From Pseudomonadota bacterium (GTDB lineage Bacteria; Pseudomonadota; Gammaproteobacteria; Steroidobacterales; Steroidobacteraceae), in assembly GCA_023433705.1 (NCBI GenBank), contig JAEYUC010000081.1, positions 31,444 through 95,443 of the forward strand: a DNA stretch of 64,000 nt, read 5' to 3'. Positions 25,713 through 33,623 of this stretch are shown piece after piece. Numbering within the stretch: position 1 is the stretch's first letter; each line of letters opens with the position of its first letter. A program made the position numbers and the translations under genes. A model generated the notes under the pieces. The model saw nothing but the letters and a program-made list of their open reading frames with translations, did not search any database and had not been told where the DNA came from.

Positions 25713-26025
25713 ACCCGACCAGCAACTTGCGACCGCGTTCGAGCACCGGCCGCTTGATCATCGAAGGCTGCTCGAGCATCAGCGCAATGGCGCGGCGCTC
25801 GTCGATGTCCTTCTTCTTCGCGTCGGGCAGCTTGCGGAAGGTGGTGCCGGCGCGATTGAGCAGGACTTCCCACCCCACGGAACCTATCCACTCCCGCAGC
25901 TTCGCCGGGGCGATGCCCTCGACCTTGTAGTCATGGAAGTCGTACTCGACGCCATGAGCGTCGAGCCAGGCGCGGGCCTTTTTCATGGTGTCGCAATTGC
26001 GGATGCCGTAAAGGTTGGTCTTCAT
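25681..26025 (-). CDS. ArsC/Spx-family (YffB-like) thioredoxin-fold protein
   Basis: The product is 114 aa from the ATG at 26025. Features are MKTNLYGIRNCDTMKKARAW with the active Cys11, then YDFHDYKVEGI and the family end MIKRPVLERGRKLLVGFSPE. The sequence lacks the CxxC of Gram-positive Spx and resembles proteobacterial YffB/ArsC-like reductases of unknown physiological substrate. It overlaps the convergent acyltransferase gene by 32 bp, and its start faces the next acyltransferase gene. Confidence 0.9.
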   Translation of the reverse strand: MKTNLYGIRNCDTMKKARAWLDAHGVEYDFHDYKVEGIAPAKLREWIGSVGWEVLLNRAGTTFRKLPDAKKKDIDERRAIALMLEQPSMIKRPVLERGRKLLVGFSPETYSVLA

Positions 26026-26093
26026 GGGGCCAGATTTGCCCGAGAAGCAGGGAAGTTTCAATATCCGTGACCTGCCGCCCGGGAGAACTTCCG

Positions 26094-27284
26094 ATGAACG
26101 ACCAGCGCGCCTACCGCCTCACGTCGATCGACATGCTGCGCGGCCTCGTGATCATCATCATGGCGCTCGATCACGTGCGCGACTTCTTCATGACGGGCGC
26201 CACCGTGGATCCGATGGCCGATCCCGAGGTCTCGCCGGCCCTGTACTTCACGCGCTGGATAACGCATTTCTGCGCGCCGGTCTTCGTGTTCCTGGCAGGC
26301 ACGAGCGCCGGGTTGATGGTCGCCCGCAAGCCCCCGCGCGAGCTCGCGTGGTTCCTGTTCACGCGCGGCGTGTGGCTGATACTGATCGAATGGTTCGTGA
26401 TCGCGACCTTCATCAGCTTCGCGCCGACGGGCAGCGCGCAGTTCGGTGGCAAGACGTTCGTGATGCTCCAGGTCATCTGGGCCATCGGCGTGAGCATGAT
26501 CGTGCTGGCCGCCTGTCAATTCCTCGGCCGCGCGTTTTGCCTGGTACTCGGCGCGGCGATCGTGCTCGGTCACAACGCGCTCGACGGCGTCTGGCCCACC
26601 GCGCAGGACTTCGGTGACGCCGGGCCTCCACTGTGGATTGGCCTGTTCTCGCAGTTCGCGAAAGTCGTCGGGCCATTCTTCCTGATCAACGCGTACCCGG
26701 TGGTTCCATGGATCGGGATCATGCTGGTGGGCTTCGCCGCCGCCGCGATCTTCGAGAAGCCGGCGGCGGAACGCGATCGGGCGCTCATCCTGTGGGGCCT
26801 CGCAATCTGCGTGGCATTCGTCGTGCTGCGCGCGCTCGATGTCTACGGGGACCGCAACACCTGGGAGTCGCAGCCGGATGGCGCGATGCGGACCGCCTTC
26901 GATTTCCTGAACACGACGAAGTACCCGCCAAGCCTCATGTTCACGCTGATGACGCTGGGTCCAGCGGCCATCTTCTGCGCGTTCGCGGAGCGCTGGCGCG
27001 GCTGGCTCAAGAACTCGCTGGTGATGTTCGGCCGCGTGCCGTTCGCGTTCTACGTCGTGCACTGGTTCGTCATCCATACGGGCGCCGTGCTGCTGGGCGT
27101 GGCCCAGGGGTTTCCGGCGGCGGCGATCATGGATGTTCCGGGCGCCTACCCGGCAGGTTACGGCCTGTCCCTCGCCGGCGTCTATCTAGTGTGGATCGCC
27201 GTGGTCGCGGTCATGTATCCCTGGGTCAGATACATGGCTGGCGTGAAGGCGCGCAGCCGCGCGTGGTATCTCAGCTACGTTTAA
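26094..27284 (+). CDS. HGSNAT/DUF1624-type membrane acetyltransferase
   Basis: The product is 396 aa from the ATG at 26094, with GGGAG in place; an upstream GTG would give an uncharged leader. It has about ten membrane helices. The start YRLTSIDMLRGLVIIIMALD, then HVRDFFM, is the hallmark of the heparan-alpha-glucosaminide N-acetyltransferase catalytic family, which moves acetyl groups from cytoplasmic acetyl-CoA across the membrane. Also seen are FCAPVFVFLAGTSAGLM and VPFAFYVVHWFVIHTG. The acceptor sugar is unknown. It shares a 4-bp stop overlap with the convergent MFS gene. Confidence 0.88.
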   Translation: MNDQRAYRLTSIDMLRGLVIIIMALDHVRDFFMTGATVDPMADPEVSPALYFTRWITHFCAPVFVFLAGTSAGLMVARKPPRELAWFLFTRGVWLILIEWFVIATFISFAPTGSAQFGGKTFVMLQVIWAIGVSMIVLAACQFLGRAFCLVLGAAIVLGHNALDGVWPTAQDFGDAGPPLWIGLFSQFAKVVGPFFLINAYPVVPWIGIMLVGFAAAAIFEKPAAERDRALILWGLAICVAFVVLRALDVYGDRNTWESQPDGAMRTAFDFLNTTKYPPSLMFTLMTLGPAAIFCAFAERWRGWLKNSLVMFGRVPFAFYVVHWFVIHTGAVLLGVAQGFPAAAIMDVPGAYPAGYGLSLAGVYLVWIAVVAVMYPWVRYMAGVKARSRAWYLSYV

Positions 27285-28558
27285 TCCGCGAACACGCGGG
27301 CTTTGCGGAGCACCATCGTCAGTACCGCGCCGGCCAACAGGATTCCGGCGAGCAGGAACAGCGGACTCGTGAAACTGCCGGTCGCGTCTTTCAGGACGCC
27401 CACCGCGTAAGGTCCGACGAATCCGCCGAACGCGCCCATCGAGTTGATCAAGGCGATCGCGCCGGCCGCGGCGCTGCCGACCAGGAATTTTCCCGGCAAT
27501 GCCCAGAACGGGCCCCGCGTGCCGTAGTCGCCCACGGCCGCGACGGACAACGCGATCATCGCCGCGGCCGGTGCGGTGATGAGCCCGGTCGCCACGAATC
27601 CGGCCGCGCCGACGATCGACGGGATGGCGATGTGCAGGAACCGCTCGCCGCTCATGTCCGAGCTGCGCCCGATCAGCACCATGCCGATGGCCGCGGCTAT
27701 ATAAGGTATCGCCGAAAAGAACCCGACCTGCAGGTCGCTGAACCCGGACAGGCTCTTCACGATCGTCGGCACCCAGAGCGTGAGGCCGTAACTGCCGGTC
27801 TGGCAGCAGAACATGATCAACGCGAGCAACCACACCGTGGGGTGGAGCAATGCCTGCCGAAGTCCGACGCCATGACGGGCGTGCGCCTCGGTGTGCTCGC
27901 TCGCGATGCGTTGCGCGAGCCACTCGCGCTGCTCGGGCGCGAGCCACTTCGCATCGGCCGGCTGCTCGGTCAGGAATCCGAGCACGACGAACCCGAGCAA
28001 GACCGCCGGCAGCCCCTCGAGCAGGAACATCCATTGCCAGCCGCGCAGTCCCAGGTGCCCGTCGAAACCTAACAACCAACCCGACAGGGGTCCCCCGAAC
28101 ACGATGGACAGGGGTATTCCGATCATGAACCAGGAGACGGCTTTCGCGCGGTACTCACGCGGAAACCACTGGCTCAGGTAATAAATGATGCCGGGCAGGA
28201 ACCCCGCCTCGGCCACGCCGAGCAGGAATCGGAGCACGTAGAAACTCCACGGTCCCTGCACGAACATCATTGCGGACGAGATGATTCCCCACGTGATCAT
28301 GATGCGCGCGATCCAGATCCGCGCTCCGAAGCGCACGAGCAGCAGGTTGCTCGGGATCTCGCACAAGCCATAACCGATGAAGAAGATGCCGGCCCCGAGA
28401 CCGTACGCCGTGTCGCTCAACCCAAGATCGCCGTTCATCTGCAGCTTCGCGAAACCGACGTTGACGCGATCGAGCCACGAGATGATGTAGAGCAGCAGCA
28501 GGAAGGGCAGCAGGCGCCAGGTGACGCGCGCCATGGTGGTTCGTTCGAGATCCGTCAT
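27281..28558 (-). CDS. MFS transporter, anion:cation symporter (ACS) family
   Basis: The product is 425 aa from the ATG at 28558; an in-frame GTG at 28579 is an alternative. It has twelve helices. The ACS family marks are YIISWLDRVNVGFAKLQM, FFIGYGLCEIPSNLLLVRFG, IMITWGIIS, and FLLGVAEAGFLPGIIYYLSQ followed by WFP. The central loop separates two six-helix halves. ACS carriers import organic anions such as hexuronates, phthalate, tartrate or 4-hydroxyphenylacetate with protons. Given LigAB and LigF-like genes nearby, an aromatic acid is possible, but this is inference. Confidence 0.9.
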   Translation of the reverse strand: MTDLERTTMARVTWRLLPFLLLLYIISWLDRVNVGFAKLQMNGDLGLSDTAYGLGAGIFFIGYGLCEIPSNLLLVRFGARIWIARIMITWGIISSAMMFVQGPWSFYVLRFLLGVAEAGFLPGIIYYLSQWFPREYRAKAVSWFMIGIPLSIVFGGPLSGWLLGFDGHLGLRGWQWMFLLEGLPAVLLGFVVLGFLTEQPADAKWLAPEQREWLAQRIASEHTEAHARHGVGLRQALLHPTVWLLALIMFCCQTGSYGLTLWVPTIVKSLSGFSDLQVGFFSAIPYIAAAIGMVLIGRSSDMSGERFLHIAIPSIVGAAGFVATGLITAPAAAMIALSVAAVGDYGTRGPFWALPGKFLVGSAAAGAIALINSMGAFGGFVGPYAVGVLKDATGSFTSPLFLLAGILLAGAVLTMVLRKARVFAD

Positions 28559-28594
28559 GTACGGAACAGTGTAGGCCACGCGCCTGGAGTTATC

Positions 28595-29695
28595 ATGGCC
28601 CGCATGAACGAACCCGGCGAGTGGATCGATGTCGGCCCGGCCGATGAGTTTCGCGGCAAGCCGCTGACGCAGGCCAGGTTAGGCGACCGGCTCGTGGCCG
28701 TGTCGTACAAGGACGGGAAGTTCGGCGTCATCTCCGATCGCTGCAATCACGTGGGCGGGCCGCTCGGCAAGGGACGGCTCGATGGTGAATACGTCGTCTG
28801 CCCCTGGCACCAGTACAAGTTCCATCGCTGCACGGGTGAGGGCGAGCCGGGATACGAAGCGGACAAGGTGCCCGGCTACGGCGTGAAGGAGGAAGGTGGG
28901 CGGTTGTTAGTCACCGCGAAGCCAACCAGCAAGCGCGGCCACCTCGCGCACGATCCCCATCCATTGGCGCGCTCGACCGAACGCGCGCCTGGCGTCCTGC
29001 GGGTCGGAGGTATCTCGACCACCGCGATGGATCGCAGGAATCCGCGCTTCTCGACCTCCGAGCACCTGCTCGGCGTCGCGCTCGAACACGCGCGCACCGC
29101 GCTCGGCGCGGAGACGAAACTCATCCGGCTCGACGATCTGCGGTTCCGCCACTGCGAGGGTTATTACTCGAAGGCCGCGCAGGCCTGCACATGGCCCTGC
29201 TCGATCACGTCGATGGACAAGACCGACCAGCTCGACCAGGTGTACGAGCTCGCGGTGCACTGGGCCGACATCCTGCTGATCGCGACGCCGATCCGTTGGG
29301 GCGCGGCCAGCTCGCAGTACTACAAGATGGTCGAGCGCATGAACTGCATCCAGAACCAGATCACGATCAACAACAAGGTGCTGATCAGGAACAAGGTGGC
29401 CGCGTTCATCATCACGGGCGGCCAGGACGGCATCCAGGCCGTGGCCGGCCAGATGATGGGGTTCTTCAGCGAGATCGGCTATCTACTGCCGCAGTTCCCC
29501 TTCATCGCGCACTCGCTCGGCTGGGAGTTCGAGGAGATGGACAAGAACGTGGAGTTCGTCGAGACCAGCGAGCAGTTGCGCAAGGGCGCGCGCGAGCTGG
29601 TCACGCGCGGCGCGGAGCTGGCCAATTGCCTCATCCAGCATTCGCTGGAGTCGCACGCGACGATCGAGCGGGGCGGGCGCAAGGCGTCGGCGTGA
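28595..29695 (+). CDS. Rieske [2Fe-2S] domain fused to an NADPH-dependent FMN reductase-like flavodoxin domain
   Basis: The product is 366 aa. The N-terminal Rieske domain (about 8-110) has both ligand pairs: Cys50-x-His52 in SDRCNHVGG and Cys69-x2-His72 in VVCPWHQYKF. A linker leads to a flavodoxin-like domain (about 130-345) with VLRVGGISTT, LAVHWADILLIATPIRWGAA, AAFIITGGQDGIQ and FFSEIGYLLPQF. The second half resembles the NADPH-dependent FMN reductase family. The fusion places a ferredoxin-type electron carrier and its flavin reductase on one chain, as if supplying a partner oxygenase. Partner unknown. It is transcribed away from the MFS gene, 36 bp apart. Confidence 0.87.
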   Translation: MARMNEPGEWIDVGPADEFRGKPLTQARLGDRLVAVSYKDGKFGVISDRCNHVGGPLGKGRLDGEYVVCPWHQYKFHRCTGEGEPGYEADKVPGYGVKEEGGRLLVTAKPTSKRGHLAHDPHPLARSTERAPGVLRVGGISTTAMDRRNPRFSTSEHLLGVALEHARTALGAETKLIRLDDLRFRHCEGYYSKAAQACTWPCSITSMDKTDQLDQVYELAVHWADILLIATPIRWGAASSQYYKMVERMNCIQNQITINNKVLIRNKVAAFIITGGQDGIQAVAGQMMGFFSEIGYLLPQFPFIAHSLGWEFEEMDKNVEFVETSEQLRKGARELVTRGAELANCLIQHSLESHATIERGGRKASA

Positions 29696-29769
29696 GCCGC
29701 GGTTGCCGCGGTGCGGCAATGAATCTTTCCCGGTCGTGGATGTCAGTGCCTCGAGCACGGGAGGTATCT

Positions 29770-31101
29770 GTGAAGTCGACCGCTCTTTCGCTCGTGTTGT
29801 CAGTCACGGTGGGCGTCGCCGCGGCGCAAGGCTCCAGGCTCGTGGTCCACGAATGGGGGACCTTCACATCCTTCCAGGACGAGAACGGGCGTACCATCGC
29901 CGGCATCAACGTCGATGACGAGCCGGTGCCGGCCTTCGTCCATCGCATGGTCGGCATGGAAATTTTCGCGACCACGTCGCGCCCGGCCCGTTGGTCGCAG
30001 GGCGCGCCACGCTGCCATCCCGACGTCACGCTGCGGCTCGAGACTCCGGTGCTGTATTTCTACCCATCGGCGGGTTGGACTGAGACCTTCGACGTGCGGG
30101 CATCCTTCAACGGCGGCTGGATCACCGAGTTCTATCCCTCGGCGACCGCCGAAGGCACGAATTTCCCGTCGTCGTTGTCCGCGGACTCGCGTGGTTCCCT
30201 GACCTGGAAGGGGCTGCGGCTGGATCCCGGCGCGACCGCGTCGATGCCGCAAACGTCGGAACACGTGTGGCTCGCGCCGCGCAAGGCCGGGGCGGCGATC
30301 GTCGTGAACGATACGAACACGGAAGCGGAGAAGTACTTGTTCTATCGGGGCGTCGGCCACTTCGATGCACCCCTCGTGATCCAACGCCGCGGCGATACGC
30401 TGTCGATTTCACTACGCGACGGCGAGGCCGGGATGAACGCGCTTCCGCGCCTGTGGCTCGTCGACGTCGCCGAGGACGGTCGCGTGCGGTATCGGACGCT
30501 GAATGCGGTCGGCAGCACGACCGAAGCGCCGGTGTTCCCCACCTTCGCCGGCGGACTCCCGAGTAGTTTGGCGGCGCTGCGAGGCGAGCTGGCCGCGGCG
30601 CTCCAGGCCGGCGGATTGTTCGCGGACGAGGCCGACGCGATGCTCGAGACCTGGCGCCTTTCGTACTTCGAAAGCCCGGGACTGCGAGTCTTCTTCATCC
30701 TGCCCGCCCAGTGGACCGATGCACGCCTGCCGTTGTCGATATCGGCGCCCGCCGAAATTACTCGCGTCATGGTCGGCCGCGTGGAACTGGTGAATCCCCG
30801 GCAGCGCGTCATCCTCGCGCGGCTGCAACAGCTGGCGGATGAGGATTTTCCGAAGTTGCCGCTCTACTACGACGACCAGAGGGTGCTCGCGATGCGCGGC
30901 ATGTCGCATTCCGCGCTGTACCGGGAAACCGGGCGCGAGGTGCCCGAATCACTGCGGCTCTACGAGTCGCTGGGCCGATTCCGCGATGCGCTGCTCGCCC
31001 ACGAATGGCAGAGCGTCGATTCCTCGCGGCGTGCGCGGATCGAGAAAGTGATGAGGTCCTTCAGTGCATGCGAGGTCGGGTTCGAGCGGCCCGCGGAGTA
31101 G
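29770..31101 (+). CDS. Secreted protein of unknown function with an N-terminal HEWGTF motif
   Basis: The product is 443 aa from the GTG at 29770, chosen because GGGAGG lies five to ten bases upstream and the signal peptide (ALSLVLSVTVGVAAAQ) then starts at once. An ATG at 29719 is possible. The mature protein opens with LVVHEWGTFTSFQDENGR, a motif I associate with uncharacterised secreted proteins of soil bacteria. The rest is mixed alpha/beta with LETPVLYFYPSAG, VAPVFPTF-like blocks and LSYFESPGLRVFFILPAQW. No enzyme motif is recognised. The stop abuts the sirtuin stop on the other strand. Confidence 0.78.
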   Translation: MKSTALSLVLSVTVGVAAAQGSRLVVHEWGTFTSFQDENGRTIAGINVDDEPVPAFVHRMVGMEIFATTSRPARWSQGAPRCHPDVTLRLETPVLYFYPSAGWTETFDVRASFNGGWITEFYPSATAEGTNFPSSLSADSRGSLTWKGLRLDPGATASMPQTSEHVWLAPRKAGAAIVVNDTNTEAEKYLFYRGVGHFDAPLVIQRRGDTLSISLRDGEAGMNALPRLWLVDVAEDGRVRYRTLNAVGSTTEAPVFPTFAGGLPSSLAALRGELAAALQAGGLFADEADAMLETWRLSYFESPGLRVFFILPAQWTDARLPLSISAPAEITRVMVGRVELVNPRQRVILARLQQLADEDFPKLPLYYDDQRVLAMRGMSHSALYRETGREVPESLRLYESLGRFRDALLAHEWQSVDSSRRARIEKVMRSFSACEVGFERPAE

Positions 31102-31803
31102 TCAGGCTGCACCCAGCCAGCGCGTGGTGATCGTCGGAACGATCTGCGTGGCCCTTCCGACGTGGAATTCGAATCCGGCGGGTACCTCATCGATCTCCAG
31201 CGCATTGAGCACGCGCTCTGCGTCTTTCCTCGCGACGTCTACCAGTCCGGCGGCTGGATAAACCGTGAGCGAGGTGCCGACGACCAGTACCTTGTCGGCT
31301 TCGGCCACGTGCGTGCGCGCTTCGTCCATGTGCCGTGTCTCCTCGCCGAACCACACGATGTCCGGGCGCAGCTGGGTTCCCTCGTCGCATAGCTGGCCCA
31401 GCATGATCGGGGCGCCGTCGATGCGATGGCGGCGGCGCGACCTTCCTGTCCCGCGCGCCCAGGCGAGCTCTCCATGCACGTGCAGCACCCGCGTCGAGCC
31501 GGCGCGCTCGTGCAGCGCGTCGACATTCTGGGTGACGACGACCACGTCGTACTTCGATTCGAGCGAGGCGATGGCGTGGTGCGCGGCGTTGGGCGCGGCG
31601 GCCCACGCCTTCGCGCGCCGCTCGTTGTAGAACTCGAGCACCAGCGCGGGATTGCGCTGCCAGCCCTCGGGACTGGCGAGATCGACCCAGGAGTGCTGGC
31701 GCCACAGGCCGGCGGCGTCGCGGAAGGTAGGCAGGCCGCTCTCCGCGGACAGTCCCGAACCGGAGAGTACGACTATCTTTTCACGCCGGGTCCCTGGTCT
31801 CAT
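31102..31803 (-). CDS. Class III (SIRT5/CobB-like) sirtuin lacking the zinc-finger cysteines
   Basis: The product is 233 aa. NAD-binding motifs are VVLSGSGLSAESGLPTFRD and GTSLTVYPAAGL. The catalytic core is TQNVDALHERAG with His110 in LHVHGE. Tyr59 and Arg62 in EFYNERR match the Tyr-x-x-Arg pair that SIRT5 and CobB use to bind succinyl/malonyl-lysine, so desuccinylase activity is predicted. The usual two Cys-x2-Cys zinc pairs after HGE are absent: the segment GRSRRRHRIDGAPIMLG has none and one Cys remains nearby. Its start overlaps the stop of the upstream membrane-protein gene (ATGA). Confidence 0.9.
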   Translation of the reverse strand: MRPGTRREKIVVLSGSGLSAESGLPTFRDAAGLWRQHSWVDLASPEGWQRNPALVLEFYNERRAKAWAAAPNAAHHAIASLESKYDVVVVTQNVDALHERAGSTRVLHVHGELAWARGTGRSRRRHRIDGAPIMLGQLCDEGTQLRPDIVWFGEETRHMDEARTHVAEADKVLVVGTSLTVYPAAGLVDVARKDAERVLNALEIDEVPAGFEFHVGRATQIVPTITTRWLGAA

Positions 31804-32273
31804 GGACCTAGGGGTACCTGCGGCGCGATCGGCTCGTCGCGGAATCTCGCCCGGATCGGCTCGATGAACAGCAGCGTGAGGATGGCGCCGTCGACCATGT
31901 TTCCGGCCATGTACACCAGGGACTCGATCGGCGTCGACAGCGTCGTTCCGCCCGAGATGGTGAATACCAGGGACAGGCCGATCACGATGATGAACAGCCA
32001 GCGTGCCCAGCCGCGGAATTTCAACAGCCCGATCAGGGCGGCGAGATAGGCGATCAGATAGGCGACGAACGCGATGCCGACCGCGACCTGCGTACCCCAG
32101 TTCGCCTCGGAAAAGACGTTCGCCATCGTGCCGACGTTCTGGGCCTTGAGGTAAGCGTCGACCTCCGCGGGCAACGCAGGCTGGAAATACGCCATGACAC
32201 CCGACGCGACGCCGGCCACCAGGACGGCGAATGCCGCGAGGACGAGCCCTCGGAAGATGGTGACCGCTGCCAT
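31800..32273 (-). CDS. Hypothetical four-helix membrane protein
   Basis: The product is 157 aa and unrecognised. Hydrophobic helices lie at about 5-28, 62-85, 90-110 and 118-138 (LVLAAFAVLVAGVASGVMAY, GIAFVAYLIAYLAALIGLL, WLFIIVIGLSLVFTI and the last at YMAGNMVDGAILTLLF). A loop of about 30 residues follows helix 1. It is translationally coupled (ATGA) to the downstream sirtuin gene, so a joint role is possible. Confidence 0.75.
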   Translation of the reverse strand: MAAVTIFRGLVLAAFAVLVAGVASGVMAYFQPALPAEVDAYLKAQNVGTMANVFSEANWGTQVAVGIAFVAYLIAYLAALIGLLKFRGWARWLFIIVIGLSLVFTISGGTTLSTPIESLVYMAGNMVDGAILTLLFIEPIRARFRDEPIAPQVPLGP

Positions 32274-32330
32274 GGCGCCACTATGCCCGAGCGGGTGGCG
32301 CCGAAGAAGAGCCCGAACGGGAAGGCGCGA

Positions 32331-33167
32331 CTAGGCGGCTTTCTCCAGCAGCAGTAGCCCGGAGCCGGTATTCGAGATGGGCACGTGGTAGTTGCTCTGC
32401 AGCGCGCGTACTTCGGCGCCCAGCGCGCCGCGCATGACGAGCCACTGGACGAGCTCGGGACCCTGGGTTCCGGCGAGCGCGACCAGTTCGCGGATCGAAT
32501 AACGAGCGATGGCCTCCGGCTCGTCGACTATCTTCTCGAGGCAGAAGAGGTCGAACGGCTTGTTGATGAATCCGGCGCGTTTGCCGTCGAGCTGGTGCGA
32601 GAGGCCGCCGGTGCCGAGCACGATCACGCGCTCGTCCGCCGGCCATGAGGCCAGCGCGCGTCCCAGCGCCTGGCCGAACTTGAGGCAGCGGGCAGGGCTC
32701 GGCAACGGATGCTGCACCGTGTTCACGTGTATGGGGATCGTGCGGACCTCGCGCGAACCCTGCCACAACAGCTGCATGGGGACGACGAAACCGTGATCGA
32801 CCAGCATCTCCTGGCAGGTAGTCAGGTCGAACTCCTCGGCGGTGAGCGATTCGATGACGTGCCAGGAAAGCGGCGGATCTCCTGGAAAGGGCTGCAAGGA
32901 CGGCAGGCCCCAGCCTTCATCGGCGTTGTGATACGCCGGCGCCGCGCCCACGGCGAAGGCCGGCATCTTGTCGAGGAAGAAATTGAGCCCGTGATCGTTG
33001 TAGATGACCACCGCCACGGTGGGCTGGACGCGCTCGAGCCAGGCCCGCACCGGACGATAAGCCTCGAAGAACGGCTTCCAGTACGGCTCCTCATGCTGGT
33101 TGCGGGCCATGGCGAGGCCGATGGCCGGGATGTGCGAAGTGCCGATGCCACCGACGATACGCGCCAT
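32331..33167 (-). CDS. LigB-type class III extradiol dioxygenase catalytic subunit
   Basis: The product is 278 aa from the ATG at 33167, with GGGGAG seven bases upstream. Conserved features are the metal ligands His in GTSHIPAIG and YNDHGLNFFLD, the catalytic region DHGFVVPMQLLW, the aromatic-acid-binding segment IPIHVNTVQHPLP, and VIVLGTGGLSHQL. This matches the beta subunit of protocatechuate 4,5-dioxygenase and related gallate or catechol enzymes that open aromatic rings with Fe(II) and O2. The gene is two bases downstream of the alpha subunit. The substrate cannot be fixed from sequence. Confidence 0.88.
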   Translation of the reverse strand: MARIVGGIGTSHIPAIGLAMARNQHEEPYWKPFFEAYRPVRAWLERVQPTVAVVIYNDHGLNFFLDKMPAFAVGAAPAYHNADEGWGLPSLQPFPGDPPLSWHVIESLTAEEFDLTTCQEMLVDHGFVVPMQLLWQGSREVRTIPIHVNTVQHPLPSPARCLKFGQALGRALASWPADERVIVLGTGGLSHQLDGKRAGFINKPFDLFCLEKIVDEPEAIARYSIRELVALAGTQGPELVQWLVMRGALGAEVRALQSNYHVPISNTGSGLLLLEKAA

Positions 33168-33169
33168 GT

Positions 33170-33511
33170 TCAACTCCCCGCCGCGAGTAGTTTGGCCCGG
33201 AATTGCTCGACCGAGACGCCCGTCTGCTGCGCGCCGATGTCCTGCACGTTGAGGCCGAAGATTCCGGCCAGCTTGGCGAGGTAGTAGATGTTGCCGCCGG
33301 CCGCGATCATCGCGAGCACGTCACGCGCGCGGACCGCGGCCCGCTGTTCCGCGTCGAGGCCGAACTTGCGGCAGTACGCTTCCTCGTCCCGCAGGAACTC
33401 CGCGCGGTTCCCGGCGTCGTTGAACGAAAAACACATCTTGTTGAGCGCGTAGCCGCGCCGCGCCGCGCGCCCATCGAATATCGTCGTGCCCCACGCGATG
33501 TCGTCGTTCAT
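33170..33511 (-). CDS. LigA-type extradiol dioxygenase alpha subunit
   Basis: The product is 113 aa from the ATG at 33511; an extended start would add about 26 unconserved residues. The family body is clear: GYALNKMCFSFNDAGNRAEF, DEEAYCRKFGLDAEQRAAV and IAAGGNIYYLAKLAGIFG, ending TGVSVEQFRAKL. The small helical subunit caps the active site of LigB. The ligA-ligB order with almost no spacer is canonical. It lies 112 bp downstream of the alpha-E gene on the same strand and may be co-transcribed. Confidence 0.88.
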   Translation of the reverse strand: MNDDIAWGTTIFDGRAARRGYALNKMCFSFNDAGNRAEFLRDEEAYCRKFGLDAEQRAAVRARDVLAMIAAGGNIYYLAKLAGIFGLNVQDIGAQQTGVSVEQFRAKLLAAGS

Positions 33512-33623
33512 GACGACAGCATCGCCGGCGCTCGCGGAGCGGCGCATTCGTAAGGCTACGTACGCTTGGCGAAGAGGCGCGAATGGCAACCATCAGCAGG
33601 CCTGATGGCGCTGGCCGCTCGAA

